A stretch of DNA of 64,000 nt from Salipaludibacillus aurantiacus (lineage in GTDB: Bacteria > Bacillota > Bacilli > Bacillales > Salisediminibacteriaceae). A program made the translations under genes and the position numbers. The DNA lies in NCBI RefSeq assembly GCF_900111295.1, contig NZ_FOGT01000001.1:186001-250000 (forward strand). The letters are read 5' to 3'. Position 1 is the stretch's first letter. Every line of letters starts with the position of its first letter. The notes below the pieces were generated by a model. The model was not told the DNA's origin. It did not search any database and saw only the letters and a program-made list of their open reading frames with translations. Of this stretch, positions 1 through 8,118 are shown one piece after another.

Positions 1-171
1 AAATAAAAAGTGATCTTTAGCTACTGCCTGAAAATAGTTGTCAAAATTAGAAAAACCTCTTTTATCTCTTAATGATGTTAATCTTCTTTTCATTTGTCCT
101 TCTTTATATAAAGACAGATCAATTCCAGTCTTCGATTTGATATTTTCTGTAAATTTATTATAATCGTCCAT
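1..171 (-). CDS. cheR: Chemotaxis protein methyltransferase CheR (5' part only)
   Basis: The first 57 codons of a minus-strand gene leave the window at base 1. They start with ATG at 169-171, preceded by AAGGAG. The translation contains GIDLSLYKEGQMKRRLTSLR, which is the characteristic N-terminal helical region of CheR, the S-adenosylmethionine-dependent enzyme that methylates glutamates on chemoreceptors. The catalytic domain lies outside. ndk followed by cheR is the B. subtilis order, which supports the call. An intergenic repeat separates the two genes here. Confidence 0.88.
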   Translation of the reverse strand, partial: MDDYNKFTENIKSKTGIDLSLYKEGQMKRRLTSLRDKRGFSNFDNYFQAVAKDHFLF

Positions 172-254
172 TATGACACTCCTTATCCTGTTGCTGAAAC
201 ACCTCTCTCTACTTGTACCATAATTTATCTTTTGAGACTATAAGGCAAAATAAT

Positions 255-555
255 AAAGCTGCCGTTAAGGCAGCCAGATTGTCGAGGTACCCACATTTTA
301 TAAAAGTGCGAGATTCTTTTTTACTTATTTTAATGGAAAGTAAATTTGAACTGTGATTGAAGAATGAAAGGTGGCGACTCCTGCGGGAACCGCAATAGGT
401 GAAGATCCCCGAGAGTGATTTTCTCTCGGGAGCTGAAGCAGTTCCTGCAGAAAGCGTACACCTGAAGTGATGAAATCACTCGTTATAAACTTAGCTATTA
501 AAAAAGACTGTTGAGAAGAGTTTCTCAACAGTCTGGCTGCCTTACAGGCAGCTTT
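255..555. repeat. MITE-like intergenic element with 24-bp palindromic terminal inverted repeats
   Basis: Bases 255-278 and 532-555 are inverted repeats of each other matching at 22 of 24 positions, and each arm is itself a short hairpin (GCTGCC/GGCAGC). The interior holds further dyads: CCCGAGAG/CTCTCGGG at 408-430 and the strong stem at 506-533. The GACTCCTGCGGGAA core near 375-390 resembles an interspersed repeat I recall from many Bacillaceae genomes. I see no convincing gene inside and no clear target-site duplication. The hairpin at 506-533 doubles as the ndk terminator. Confidence 0.7.
499..533 (-). terminator. Rho-independent terminator after ndk
   Basis: A perfect 12-bp stem (GACTGTTGAGAA with its complement) is followed on the minus strand by a run of T. 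It lies 56 bases past the ndk stop and inside the repeat element. Confidence 0.85.
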
Positions 556-588
556 AAAGTGTGGATACACGTTGGGACATCCGCCCTT

Positions 589-1032
589 TTAAATCCATTT
601 ATTAAGTGTTTTTCCGTATGAAACTAATTCCTCGTCTTTGAAAAACAGGTTTATTTCTCTTTTCGCACTTTCTTCCGAATCAGACCCATGAATTATATTC
701 ATAGAGACCTGTACGCCGAAATCTCCGCGGATAGTGCCCGGGTCAGCCTCTTTCGGATTAGTTTTGCCCATCATCTTTCGTGCTTCGGCAATTACCCCGT
801 CACCTTCCCATACCATTGCAAATACAGGGCCTGAAGTAATAAAGTCAACTAACTCCCCAAAAAAAGGCCGCTCTTTATGTTCCCCGTAATGTGTCTCAGC
901 AAGGTCCTTGGATATTTGCATAATTTTAGCCCCTGTTAATGTAAACCCTTTCATTTCGAATCGTGAAACAACTTCCCCGATTAAATTGCGCTGCACGCCA
1001 TCAGGCTTGACCATTAAAAAAGTACGTTCCAT
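589..1032 (-). CDS. ndk: Nucleoside diphosphate kinase
   Basis: A 147-residue protein of standard family length. It transfers the gamma phosphate from ATP to nucleoside diphosphates through a phosphohistidine in the cytoplasm. The active-site motif NIIHGSD is present with His115, and the N-terminus ([13 protein letters not shown]) is typical. The reading frame extends 24 codons further upstream, but the ATG at 1030-1032 gives the conserved N-terminus [11 protein letters not shown]. It lies between hepT and cheR as in B. subtilis. hepT has its own terminator, so ndk is probably transcribed separately. Confidence 0.96.
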   Translation of the reverse strand: MERTFLMVKPDGVQRNLIGEVVSRFEMKGFTLTGAKIMQISKDLAETHYGEHKERPFFGELVDFITSGPVFAMVWEGDGVIAEARKMMGKTNPKEADPGTIRGDFGVQVSMNIIHGSDSEESAKREINLFFKDEELVSYGKTLNKWI

Positions 1033-1223
1033 GTTTAAAACCCCCAAGTATGTAGTGTAATAACAAACCTTTTTGATTATAGCAAAATTTCCGAGAATAC
1101 ACAATTTTCTCCAGTTTAATTTATGGTTAGCGTTGCTATTTAAATTTCTGCTTTATCTGCCTTTCCTACCCGATGACAGGAGCAGGCAAAAAATATTTTA
1201 AGAAAGCATTAAAAAAATAAAAA

Positions 1224-1245
1224 CGAGCTCTGTTATTAGAGCCCG
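1224..1245 (-). terminator. Terminator of the quinone operon, after hepT
   Basis: An 8-bp stem (CGGGCTCT/AGAGCTCG with one G-T pair) is followed on the minus strand by TTTTTATTTTTTT, just past the hepT stop codon. Confidence 0.8.
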
Positions 1246-1250
1246 TCTGT

Positions 1251-2222
1251 CTAAAATTTTCTGTCACCTATATATTTGGCTATTTGGGTTAAAGCTTCTT
1301 TTGCCTGGCTTTCCGGCAATGGTTCAAGAGCAGTTAGTGCTTTATTTAAATACATATCTGCTACTTTCTTAGAATAATGGATCGCGCCGGTTTGTTTTAT
1401 CTGCTGAATAACCGATTTCATGTCAATAGCTTCCGTCCCGCTTTGCTGTAAAAAAGACACAATCTTATAATTAAGGCGCCTGTCTCTCTCCATTGCATAA
1501 AGGGCAGGCAATGTCACGTTACCCTGGGCAAGATCGCTCCCGGCCGGCTTTCCGAGTTCTTTTTCTGTGCCGACAAAATCAAGGATGTCATCGGTAATCT
1601 GAAAAGCCATCCCTACGTAATAGCCGTACCTTTTAAGCTGTCTTTGAACCTCGGGGGCAGCCCCTGCGACAAGAGCTCCAAGCTGACAGCTCACAGATAT
1701 TAAAAGAGCCGTTTTTCTTCGGATACGACGCAAATATATCCTGAAATTCTGCTGCCAGTTAAACTGGTCTCGAATTTGTTCAACTTCCCCAATACACATC
1801 TCTACCATAGCATCTGCCAATATATGGTGCAGTTCGGGGTTGTCGCTGTATGTAGCAAGCTCAATCGCTTTTGCAAATATATAATCTCCGGTATACATAG
1901 CTACACGGTTATCCCATTTAGACTTAATCGTTTTTTTACCCCGCCTCAGTTCAGCGTCATCTATGACATCGTCATGGACGAGAGACCCCATATGAATAAG
2001 CTCTAAAGGAACCGCTACATGCTTAATAGTGTTCAGGTCATAATTTCCAAATTGAGCTGCAAGCAGGACAAATACAGGACGTATTCTCTTTCCTCCCGCT
2101 TTTAATAAATGGGAAGAAGCTTCCTCTAAAACTGGATGACGGGCATCAATATTATTTTCAATTTCTTTTTCTATTTTAATGATATCTGGTCGTAAATACC
2201 AATAGATGTCAGTTAGTTTCAT
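1251..2222 (-). CDS. hepT: Heptaprenyl diphosphate synthase component II
   Basis: A 323-residue trans-prenyltransferase, the catalytic subunit that extends farnesyl diphosphate to the heptaprenyl side chain of menaquinone-7. The first aspartate-rich motif DDVIDD is at residues 84-89 and the second, DDILD, at 211-215. It also has GGKRIRP near 43-49 and ends in KYIGDRKF, as HepT proteins do. It needs HepS, encoded about 3 kb upstream in the same direction. The intervening genes are also quinone genes, so one operon is likely. Confidence 0.95.
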   Translation of the reverse strand: MKLTDIYWYLRPDIIKIEKEIENNIDARHPVLEEASSHLLKAGGKRIRPVFVLLAAQFGNYDLNTIKHVAVPLELIHMGSLVHDDVIDDAELRRGKKTIKSKWDNRVAMYTGDYIFAKAIELATYSDNPELHHILADAMVEMCIGEVEQIRDQFNWQQNFRIYLRRIRRKTALLISVSCQLGALVAGAAPEVQRQLKRYGYYVGMAFQITDDILDFVGTEKELGKPAGSDLAQGNVTLPALYAMERDRRLNYKIVSFLQQSGTEAIDMKSVIQQIKQTGAIHYSKKVADMYLNKALTALEPLPESQAKEALTQIAKYIGDRKF

Positions 2223-2236
2223 TTTTGTCCACCTTG

Positions 2237-3094
2237 CTAAACAGAGTGAAAATTTCCGGCAGGGTTCCAGATAGAGATATTTTGCACCTTTTTCTTCAAA
2301 AGGTTTAATTCAAATGATAATTCATAAAAACGGTGTAATCCTTCCAGATGTTTTTCTGAAAGTTCATAATTTAAATTTGAAAAATAATCTTTCCAAAACC
2401 GGAAAGAACCGCCTAATTGAAATTGTATAGATTGAATCATTTCCTCAAAGCCGCTCTCGATACATTGCTGCTTACTGTTAAGGAATTCACGGTGTACGTC
2501 AGCGAGGAGAAGCGACTGGTTTTTCCAGGCTTCTTCCCGCACCGCAAAAACAGCATAAGTCATCGGCAAACCTGTAAAATGCTTCCATAATTCCCCGAGA
2601 TCATAACAATATATATCTGGAGGCAAGGAAAATTTCGCCAGTATCGCATCGTCTCCGATCAGCAAACAGCCATCGTGCTCCGACATCATTTGGGAATATT
2701 CAGGGAAAGTTGTTTGATAACCAACATTCAGCTGATAGAATTTTTGAAGAATAATTTTCAATAAATTTACTGAGGTTGCGGAACTTGATGTTAATGCTAT
2801 CGATTTACCATCTAATTTGTCTATAGGATGTTTGGAAAATAAGAAAATGGAACCTACTTCCCTAGTTGAAGAAACAGATAAATCAGGAAGAATTTTATAT
2901 TCCTCGCTATGTTCACCATAGGAGAAGGAAGAAATCCCCCCTACATCCACAAGTCCTCTTTCCATATCTTTGTTCAGTTTAGAAGGGATGGCCGGCACAA
3001 ATTCACACCCTGCCTGTTTAAGGCTTTCCCGGTCAGCATAATAAAACATGGGCCGTATATTCGTATAAGAGATTTCACCTATTATTAGGCTCAT
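2237..3094 (-). CDS. mqnA: Chorismate dehydratase MqnA (futalosine pathway)
   Basis: A 285-residue member of the MqnA/MqnD periplasmic-binding-like fold. The diagnostic N-terminus IGEISYTNIRPMFYY and the VDVGGISSFSYG segment are present. Chorismate dehydratase makes 3-enolpyruvylbenzoate, the first step of the futalosine route to menaquinone. The start was moved six codons in from the longest frame because GGGAGG lies just before ATG 3092-3094, which overlaps the ubiX stop as ATGA. The position between ubiX and hepT supports the role. MqnD shares the fold, so enzyme choice rests on N-terminal resemblance and context. B. subtilis itself uses the o-succinylbenzoate route. Confidence 0.85.
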   Translation of the reverse strand: MSLIIGEISYTNIRPMFYYADRESLKQAGCEFVPAIPSKLNKDMERGLVDVGGISSFSYGEHSEEYKILPDLSVSSTREVGSIFLFSKHPIDKLDGKSIALTSSSATSVNLLKIILQKFYQLNVGYQTTFPEYSQMMSEHDGCLLIGDDAILAKFSLPPDIYCYDLGELWKHFTGLPMTYAVFAVREEAWKNQSLLLADVHREFLNSKQQCIESGFEEMIQSIQFQLGGSFRFWKDYFSNLNYELSEKHLEGLHRFYELSFELNLLKKKVQNISIWNPAGNFHSV

Positions 3095-3702
3095 GATGTG
3101 CTCCCTCCCCATCTTTTAAACAAATCATGTGAGACTCCTATTTGATCAAGCACTTTTCCCACCATAAAAATGACCAGCTCGTCCATAGATTCAGGATTGT
3201 GGTAAAAACCCGGCATAGCTGGAACCACAATACCGCCAAGATCACTTATCCTTTTCATATTTTCAAGATGAATCGAACTGAGCGGTGTTTCCCTGGGCAC
3301 AATGACGAGTTTTCTTCTTTCTTTTAAGACGACATCCGCCGCTCGTTCAAGCAAGTTGCTTGAAATCCCATGGGAAATTTTTGCAAGCGTCCCCATAGAA
3401 CAAGGAATAATAATCATCCCGTCGCTTTTAGCTGATCCGCTGGCAATAGGGGCAGAAAAATCCTGCTGGGTATGGTAATGAAAATTCGAATGGTCTCCAA
3501 AAAGATCCGTTAAACATTTTTCTTTATCACTAATGTCCATGTTTAATTCATAGTAGAGAACCTGCCAAGCTGCACCAGTCAGCAAAAAATGAACAGTATG
3601 GCCCTCTTTTAATAAAGCCTGAACCAATTTAACTCCGTATATTGCCCCGCTTGCCCCAGTCATTGCTACTGTAAATACTTTTTTCTGATCCGATTTTGTC
3701 AT
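3091..3702 (-). CDS. ubiX: Flavin prenyltransferase UbiX (MqnM)
   Basis: A 203-residue flavoprotein that makes prenylated FMN, the cofactor of UbiD-type decarboxylases. The FMN-binding start MTGASGAIYGVKL and the late PRETPLS motif are intact. In futalosine-type menaquinone synthesis the partner is the UbiD-like MqnL, which is not in this window. Start and stop overlap the neighbouring genes by four bases on each side (ATGA), so translation is probably coupled with mqnP and mqnA. Confidence 0.92.
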   Translation of the reverse strand: MTKSDQKKVFTVAMTGASGAIYGVKLVQALLKEGHTVHFLLTGAAWQVLYYELNMDISDKEKCLTDLFGDHSNFHYHTQQDFSAPIASGSAKSDGMIIIPCSMGTLAKISHGISSNLLERAADVVLKERRKLVIVPRETPLSSIHLENMKRISDLGGIVVPAMPGFYHNPESMDELVIFMVGKVLDQIGVSHDLFKRWGGSTS

Positions 3703-4559
3703 ATCATCAAATCTCCGATCGTAAAAGCAAGCATAACCATACTAATTATTCCGTTCATGGTAAAGAAAGCTACATTCACTTTTGAAAGATCGTCCGGAGA
3801 CACCAGTGAATGCTCATAAACCATGATAGCACCGACAATAAGAATCCCCGAAAGAAAGATCCATCCGAGTGGTGTAATAAAAAACAATGAAAGCATCGCA
3901 GCGAAACTGATAATATGAAAGCCTTTAGCAAATAAGAGAGCATTGGCAATACCAAAATAACTTGGAATAGAATATAAATTTACCTCTTTATCATATGAGG
4001 CATCCTGAGTCGCATAGATTACATCAAATCCTGCAGTCCACAAAGCTACTGCAACGAAAAGCATGAAAGCTTCCCATGTTAAGGTACCGGTAGCGCCTAC
4101 CCATCCGCCAAGAGGCGCAATGCCAATCGTTATTCCGAGAAATACATGGCATAACCACGTAAATCTTTTAGTATACGAGTAAAATACGAGGAAAAAGACT
4201 GCCACCGGCAGTAAATAAACAGCAAGCATATTTAACTGGAAAGCAGCAAAAAACAGTAAAGCGAATGAACCAGTAATAAAGGCTGCCGTTTCCATTTGTG
4301 ATAATAAGCCTGCTGGTATTGCTCTGTCTTTTGTCCTTGGATTAGCTTTATCTATTTTTGCGTCAATCAGCCTGTTCAGTGACATGGCTGCGCTTCTCGC
4401 CCCCACCATTGCTAACGTAATCCATATCCACTCCGCTAAAGTGGGCCAGTTTCCCTCTATTAGCAAACTGCCTAATACTGCGCCAATAAATGCAAATGGC
4501 AAGGCGAAAACAGTATGTTCAAATTTTATCATTTCTAATATTATTTTTATCTTTTTCAT
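3699..4559 (-). CDS. mqnP: UbiA-family prenyltransferase (probable MqnP)
   Basis: A 286-residue polytopic membrane protein with about eight hydrophobic segments. The first prenyl-diphosphate motif NxxxDxxxD is NRLIDAKID at residues 62-70, and the second appears as the Asp-rich YATQDASYDKE. In this operon, with HepS/HepT supplying the chain, the likely reaction is prenylation of 1,4-dihydroxy-6-naphthoate (inference from context; MenA would use a different acid). The chosen ATG at 4557-4559 is preceded by AAGGGG; the frame is open for 13 more codons. Confidence 0.85.
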   Translation of the reverse strand: MKKIKIILEMIKFEHTVFALPFAFIGAVLGSLLIEGNWPTLAEWIWITLAMVGARSAAMSLNRLIDAKIDKANPRTKDRAIPAGLLSQMETAAFITGSFALLFFAAFQLNMLAVYLLPVAVFFLVFYSYTKRFTWLCHVFLGITIGIAPLGGWVGATGTLTWEAFMLFVAVALWTAGFDVIYATQDASYDKEVNLYSIPSYFGIANALLFAKGFHIISFAAMLSLFFITPLGWIFLSGILIVGAIMVYEHSLVSPDDLSKVNVAFFTMNGIISMVMLAFTIGDLMI

Positions 4560-4627
4560 TCTGGAACCCCTTTTTGTACATGCCGAAAAAATTATCATTA
4601 ATTAAGTAAGTCTGGAAAGTAATTTTA

Positions 4628-5329
4628 TTATTTTGTTGCAAAATGGGACGCAACAGCACCACCGGAATAAGATTTATATTTCACATGAGAAAATCCCGCT
4701 TCATAAAACAGCTGTTTTAATTCTTTCTTACCAGGAAAACTCTGACTGGATTCCTGAAGCCAAGAGTATTCTTTATAGCTTTTTGCAAAAATCTTCCCAA
4801 ATACCGGCATGATGTATTTAAAATAGCCCCAATACACATGTTTAAACCCGGGCATCGTCGGCTGTGACGTTTCCAGGCATACAGCCATCCCGCCTGGCTT
4901 TAAAACTCTCCTCATTTCTTTAAGCACTTGTAAATAATCAGGGACATTCCTCAGGCCGAATCCGATTGTCACATAATCAAATTGGTTATCGGCAAAGGGA
5001 AGTTCCATTGCGTTCCCATGGATTAATTCAATTTGGGGAAGCTCTTTTTCTTTTACTTTCTCTTTCCCTACAGACAGCATATTTTCGCTGAAATCAAGCC
5101 CGATAATTCTGCTGTCAGCTCCTGAGGCCTCAGCCAGGTGAATTGTCCAATCTGCTGTTCCGCAGCAGACATCAAGCGCTGATGCGCCTTGAAATACCTT
5201 CATCTTTTTCATCGTGTCTTTTCTCCAGGCTACATGACGCTGAAAACTTATAATACTGTTCATCTTGTCATATTGTCCTGAAATAGATTCAAATACGTCG
5301 TGTACACGTTCTTCTTTTGTTCGAGCCAT
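4628..5329 (-). CDS. menG: Demethylmenaquinone methyltransferase
   Basis: A 233-residue class I SAM methyltransferase of the UbiE/MenG family, catalysing the last step of menaquinone synthesis. The SAM-binding motif DVCCGTAD is at residues 53-60 and the family segment [12 protein letters not shown] follows (here [10 protein letters not shown]). The start is set at the ATG preceded by GGAGGAAGGG. It lies four bases after hepS, as in the B. subtilis hepS-menG-hepT order, but three futalosine-type genes separate it from hepT here. Confidence 0.95.
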   Translation of the reverse strand: MARTKEERVHDVFESISGQYDKMNSIISFQRHVAWRKDTMKKMKVFQGASALDVCCGTADWTIHLAEASGADSRIIGLDFSENMLSVGKEKVKEKELPQIELIHGNAMELPFADNQFDYVTIGFGLRNVPDYLQVLKEMRRVLKPGGMAVCLETSQPTMPGFKHVYWGYFKYIMPVFGKIFAKSYKEYSWLQESSQSFPGKKELKQLFYEAGFSHVKYKSYSGGAVASHFATK

Positions 5330-5333
5330 ACTT

Positions 5334-6149
5334 TTACCCTTCCTCCACAGCACACTGTTCTTTAAGCCGGTATTTCTGTAATAATTCATCAAATCTTAAT
5401 TGTATATAATCTGCTGAACCATTATTATGCCGTAATAATTTCTCCAGTTCAATCATTGAAGCTTCGATATAAATATTAAACTGGTCTATTATAAATTTTT
5501 CATTAAGACTATTGAGTTTAATTTCAGATGAGCCGTAGAAAAGATTTAAGGCTTTTCCGCAGTAGCCGTGATCGAGAAAAAGATCTCTTTCTGCAAGAAG
5601 TGATTTAAATAAAAAGAATTCTTCAATCAGTGCAACTCTGTCAGCCGAACCTGTGAATTCAGCAATGTTTTTAAGGAGCGATGTGTAAACGTTCTTAAGT
5701 TCACGAATACCAGGCTTGTATTTTTTCTTGTGCTGTTTATAAATGCTCATTTTAGATTCATTAATATCCTGAATCGATTTTGCCATAACTCTGATTAACG
5801 GCACATCTCCCAATTGTGACAGCACATAATAATATAAGCTGCTGTAATAATCTCCAGCAAGAACGGTAAGCTGGCGTTTTGTTTTTAATGTTTCCGTGCC
5901 CAGTCCGTGGACATTGACAGTTTCATGAGTGTCAAGTGCAGCCTGGACAAACAGGGCAGTTAAAATACAGTCATGTATGTACTGGCGCGAGTAACCTTTA
6001 TCTTTAAGCATATAGAAAAGAACAGCGGCTTGATCTGTATCAACCACCGGGTCTTCTAAAAATTTTTTTATATAAGGATGGCTCACACGAGTATAAAAAC
6101 TGTCGAACACCCTGTTTAATTCCTTGTTGTAATTATCGAATGCCCTCAT
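5334..6149 (-). CDS. hepS: Heptaprenyl diphosphate synthase component I
   Basis: A 271-residue protein recognised as HepS by position (mtrB-hepS-menG) and by its helical composition, including the [18 protein letters not shown] segment. HepS has no aspartate-rich prenyltransferase motif itself; it pairs with HepT and sets chain length and activity. The start is the ATG preceded by GGGGGA at 6147-6149. The sequence is less conserved than HepT, so the call leans partly on context. Confidence 0.85.
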   Translation of the reverse strand: MRAFDNYNKELNRVFDSFYTRVSHPYIKKFLEDPVVDTDQAAVLFYMLKDKGYSRQYIHDCILTALFVQAALDTHETVNVHGLGTETLKTKRQLTVLAGDYYSSLYYYVLSQLGDVPLIRVMAKSIQDINESKMSIYKQHKKKYKPGIRELKNVYTSLLKNIAEFTGSADRVALIEEFFLFKSLLAERDLFLDHGYCGKALNLFYGSSEIKLNSLNEKFIIDQFNIYIEASMIELEKLLRHNNGSADYIQLRFDELLQKYRLKEQCAVEEG

Positions 6150-6340
6150 CTGAAATCCCCCAGCGTCAAAGTCTGTCCAAAATATACGTTCGATTCCACA
6201 CATGTCTAGTATATCACAATTGTTTCACACCGATAAGCAATCCTTTTATAAAAACTCAGGTTATGTATATGTGAATCAAGTAAGAAAAACAGCCCCCCTT
6301 TTCAGGCAAAAAGATCTGAAAAGAAAGCGCTGTCAAAAAA

Positions 6341-6367
6341 TAAAAGCAGGAATACCCCCTGCTTTTA
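6341..6367 (-). terminator. Terminator overlapping the mtrB stop codon
   Basis: A 10-bp stem (TAAAAGCAGG with its complement, loop 6351-6357) is followed on the minus strand by ATTTTTTG. The upstream arm contains the mtrB TAA at 6365-6367. It should separate mtrB from the quinone operon. Confidence 0.8.
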
Positions 6368-6583
6368 TTCCCCGTTTCTCATTTCTCCGTGGGCTGTTTG
6401 AAGAGTTGCCTTGCCCCGGATTTTAATAGCGGACGTATGTTCAGTAAATTGAGCAATCATCATTTCATTTTTATCCAGTTTTTCTGAGTGATGAAAGCGT
6501 GTATCCGTTCCCCTCGTTAACCCAATAACGTTAACACCGTCTTCGTCTGCTTTAATTACAATATAATCATTTGAATCTGCCAT
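6365..6583 (-). CDS. mtrB: trp RNA-binding attenuation protein TRAP
   Basis: A 72-residue protein very close to B. subtilis TRAP over its whole length ([20 protein letters not shown] and [12 protein letters not shown]). TRAP forms an 11-subunit ring that, when loaded with tryptophan, wraps GAG/UAG repeats in trp leader RNAs. Lys35, Lys54 and Arg56 occupy the places of the RNA-binding residues Lys37, Lys56 and Arg58 of the B. subtilis protein. The start is the ATG downstream of GGAGGAGAAAG. No trp operon or leader lies in the window. Confidence 0.95.
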   Translation of the reverse strand: MADSNDYIVIKADEDGVNVIGLTRGTDTRFHHSEKLDKNEMMIAQFTEHTSAIKIRGKATLQTAHGEMRNGE

Positions 6584-6609
6584 AGTATACTTTCTCCTCC
6601 CCATTTTGA

Positions 6610-6705
6610 CTAAATTAACAGTAAGTATGCAATATAAACAGCTGCCAGTACAACCCCGACAGGCAACAGCCAGCTCAGCAGTTCATTTTTTTCATTGTTC
6701 TTCAT
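6610..6705 (-). CDS. Predicted 31-residue single-pass membrane peptide
   Basis: ATG at 6703-6705, preceded by AGGGGTGAAACGG, opens a 31-codon frame ending in TAG at 6610-6612. After a short polar start ([12 protein letters not shown]) the rest is one hydrophobic helix. It sits between folE and mtrB, adjacent genes in B. subtilis, with short spacers of 41 and 26 bases, so it is likely cotranscribed. I do not recognise a family. The good ribosome-binding site, single-helix composition and snug position argue that it is real. Confidence 0.6.
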   Translation of the reverse strand: MKNNEKNELLSWLLPVGVVLAAVYIAYLLLI

Positions 6706-6746
6706 TCCGTTTCACCCCTTAACTATCGTGCTCCGGAACTTGTTAT

Positions 6747-7313
6747 TTATTCTTTAATAAGGGAAAGCACTTCAGCCCGTGCTGCGTCACTTCGCTCGAA
6801 CGCACCTCTTACAGCGGAAGTCACTGTCTTTGATCCCGGTTTTCTGACCCCCCTCATAGTCATGCACATATGTTCTGCTTCAATCACAACGATAACGCCT
6901 CTTGGTGTTAGCGTGTCTACAATTGAGTCAGCTATTGTTGAAGTAATTCTTTCCTGAAGCTGAGGCCTGCGTGTGACCGCTTCAACAGCGCGAGCCAGTT
7001 TACTGAGTCCTGTTACCTTACCTCCTTTTGGTATGTAACCAATGTGTACTTTACCGAAAAAAGGAACGAGATGATGTTCACACATTGAATAAAAAGGAAT
7101 ATCTTTTACAAGGACTAATTCTTCGTGATCTTCTCCAAAAACCGTCTTAAAATGTTCTTTAGGATCCTGGGATATCCCTTGAAAAACCTCTTCGTACATT
7201 CTTGCCACCCGTTTTGGAGTATCTAACAGACCTTCTCTGGATGGATCTTCACCAATAGCTTCCAGGATCATCGTTACGGCTTCTTCTATTTTAGCATGAT
7301 TGACTTCACTCAT
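6747..7313 (-). CDS. folE: GTP cyclohydrolase I
   Basis: A 188-residue enzyme converting GTP to 7,8-dihydroneopterin triphosphate, the first step of folate synthesis. Zinc ligands are visible in the motif SMCEHH (Cys78, His81) and in [10 protein letters not shown] (Cys150); the RGVRKPGS substrate loop follows. Length and sequence match B. subtilis FolE (MtrA), which is also encoded just upstream of mtrB. The cytoplasmic enzyme is a homodecamer in this family. Confidence 0.96.
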   Translation of the reverse strand: MSEVNHAKIEEAVTMILEAIGEDPSREGLLDTPKRVARMYEEVFQGISQDPKEHFKTVFGEDHEELVLVKDIPFYSMCEHHLVPFFGKVHIGYIPKGGKVTGLSKLARAVEAVTRRPQLQERITSTIADSIVDTLTPRGVIVVIEAEHMCMTMRGVRKPGSKTVTSAVRGAFERSDAARAEVLSLIKE

Positions 7314-7430
7314 TAAAACGGCCTCCGTTTCTTATTTTAGATGGACAGGTCGTTAAAATTCTAGCACATCAAATGAAATAAAAACAAGAAAACGGCCTGT
7401 TTCACTGGATGCTTAGAATTCGCAGAAACA

Positions 7431-7467
7431 AAAAGTGTTCCCGTCAGCTAACTGCGGGAACACTTTT
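7431..7467 (-). terminator. Terminator after hbs
   Basis: A 13-bp perfect stem (AAAAGTGTTCCCG with its complement) with an 11-base loop, with T-rich flanks, lying 27 bases past the hbs stop. Confidence 0.85.
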
Positions 7468-7493
7468 CATAAACCTTTAAGCCCTATATGTAA

Positions 7494-7766
7494 TTACTTA
7501 ACTGCATCTTTAAGGGCTTTACCTGGCTTGAAAGCCGGTACGTTGCTTGCAGGAATTTCGATTTCTTCTCCAGTTTGCGGGTTACGGCCTTTTCTCGCCG
7601 CACGCTCACGCACTTCAAAGTTACCAAAGCCAATTAATTGAACTTTATCGCCTTCTTGAAGTGAACCAGTGATGACGTCAAAAACTGCATCAACTGCACT
7701 TGTAGCATCTTTCTTTGAAAGATCTGTTTTTTCAGCAACTGCATTGATAAGTTCTGTCTTATTCAT
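7494..7766 (-). CDS. hbs: DNA-binding protein HU
   Basis: A 90-residue nucleoid protein, near-identical in layout to B. subtilis HBsu. It contains [19 protein letters not shown] and the beta-arm with the conserved Asn-Pro of NPQTGEEI. It binds and bends DNA as a dimer. The frame can also start at a GTG three codons earlier, but ATG 7764-7766 has GGAGG at an ideal distance. It is followed by its own terminator and preceded by a long AT-rich leader or promoter region. Confidence 0.96.
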   Translation of the reverse strand: MNKTELINAVAEKTDLSKKDATSAVDAVFDVITGSLQEGDKVQLIGFGNFEVRERAARKGRNPQTGEEIEIPASNVPAFKPGKALKDAVK

Positions 7767-8099
7767 ACCATTCACCTCCTCCCAAACTTATAGTTGTGCT
7801 ATTCCTTTTCTTTCACAATCATAAGCATTTTATACTTGTTTCCCTGCAATTCATGGGATAACAAGGCTTATGTTAAACGAAAAAGCTTAATAATTCAACA
7901 TTTTTTGCGTATTTCTTGGTTTTTTTATTATTTTTTTACCTAAGATGGCAAGAAAAAGCAAAAAAACACCTAAAAATTGGATAATACTTATCGCCTCTAC
8001 TCTCGCAACGCTTTCCAAGGCTGGAAATTTTAAAAATGGATTCTCTATAAAAATAACTTATAAATGCACATAAATTCAAGCTTAAAAATAAAAAAATAA
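7767..8099. other. AT-rich intergenic region upstream of hbs
   Basis: About 330 bases without a gene between hbs and the spoIVA terminator. It is AT-rich with runs of T on the minus strand and presumably carries the hbs promoter(s). A TTGCGA ... TATTAT pair with 16-base spacing lies near 7980-8010 on the minus strand, but I would not call it with confidence. Confidence 0.4.
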
Positions 8100-8118
8100 G
8101 CCCTCCTTATAGGAGAGC
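8100..8118 (-). terminator. Terminator after spoIVA
   Basis: A stem of GCTCTCCTA pairing with TAAGGAGGGC (one mismatch) overlaps the spoIVA stop and is followed on the minus strand by TTATTTTTTTATTTTT. Confidence 0.7.

Noticed and set aside
325-570. Open reading frame of about 81 codons on the minus strand inside the repeat element
   Set aside because: It reads through hairpins of the repeat, has no ribosome-binding site and a repeat-derived composition.
6202-6426. Plus-strand frame upstream of hepS overlapping the mtrB terminator
   Set aside because: No ribosome-binding site, covers a terminator and the end of mtrB.
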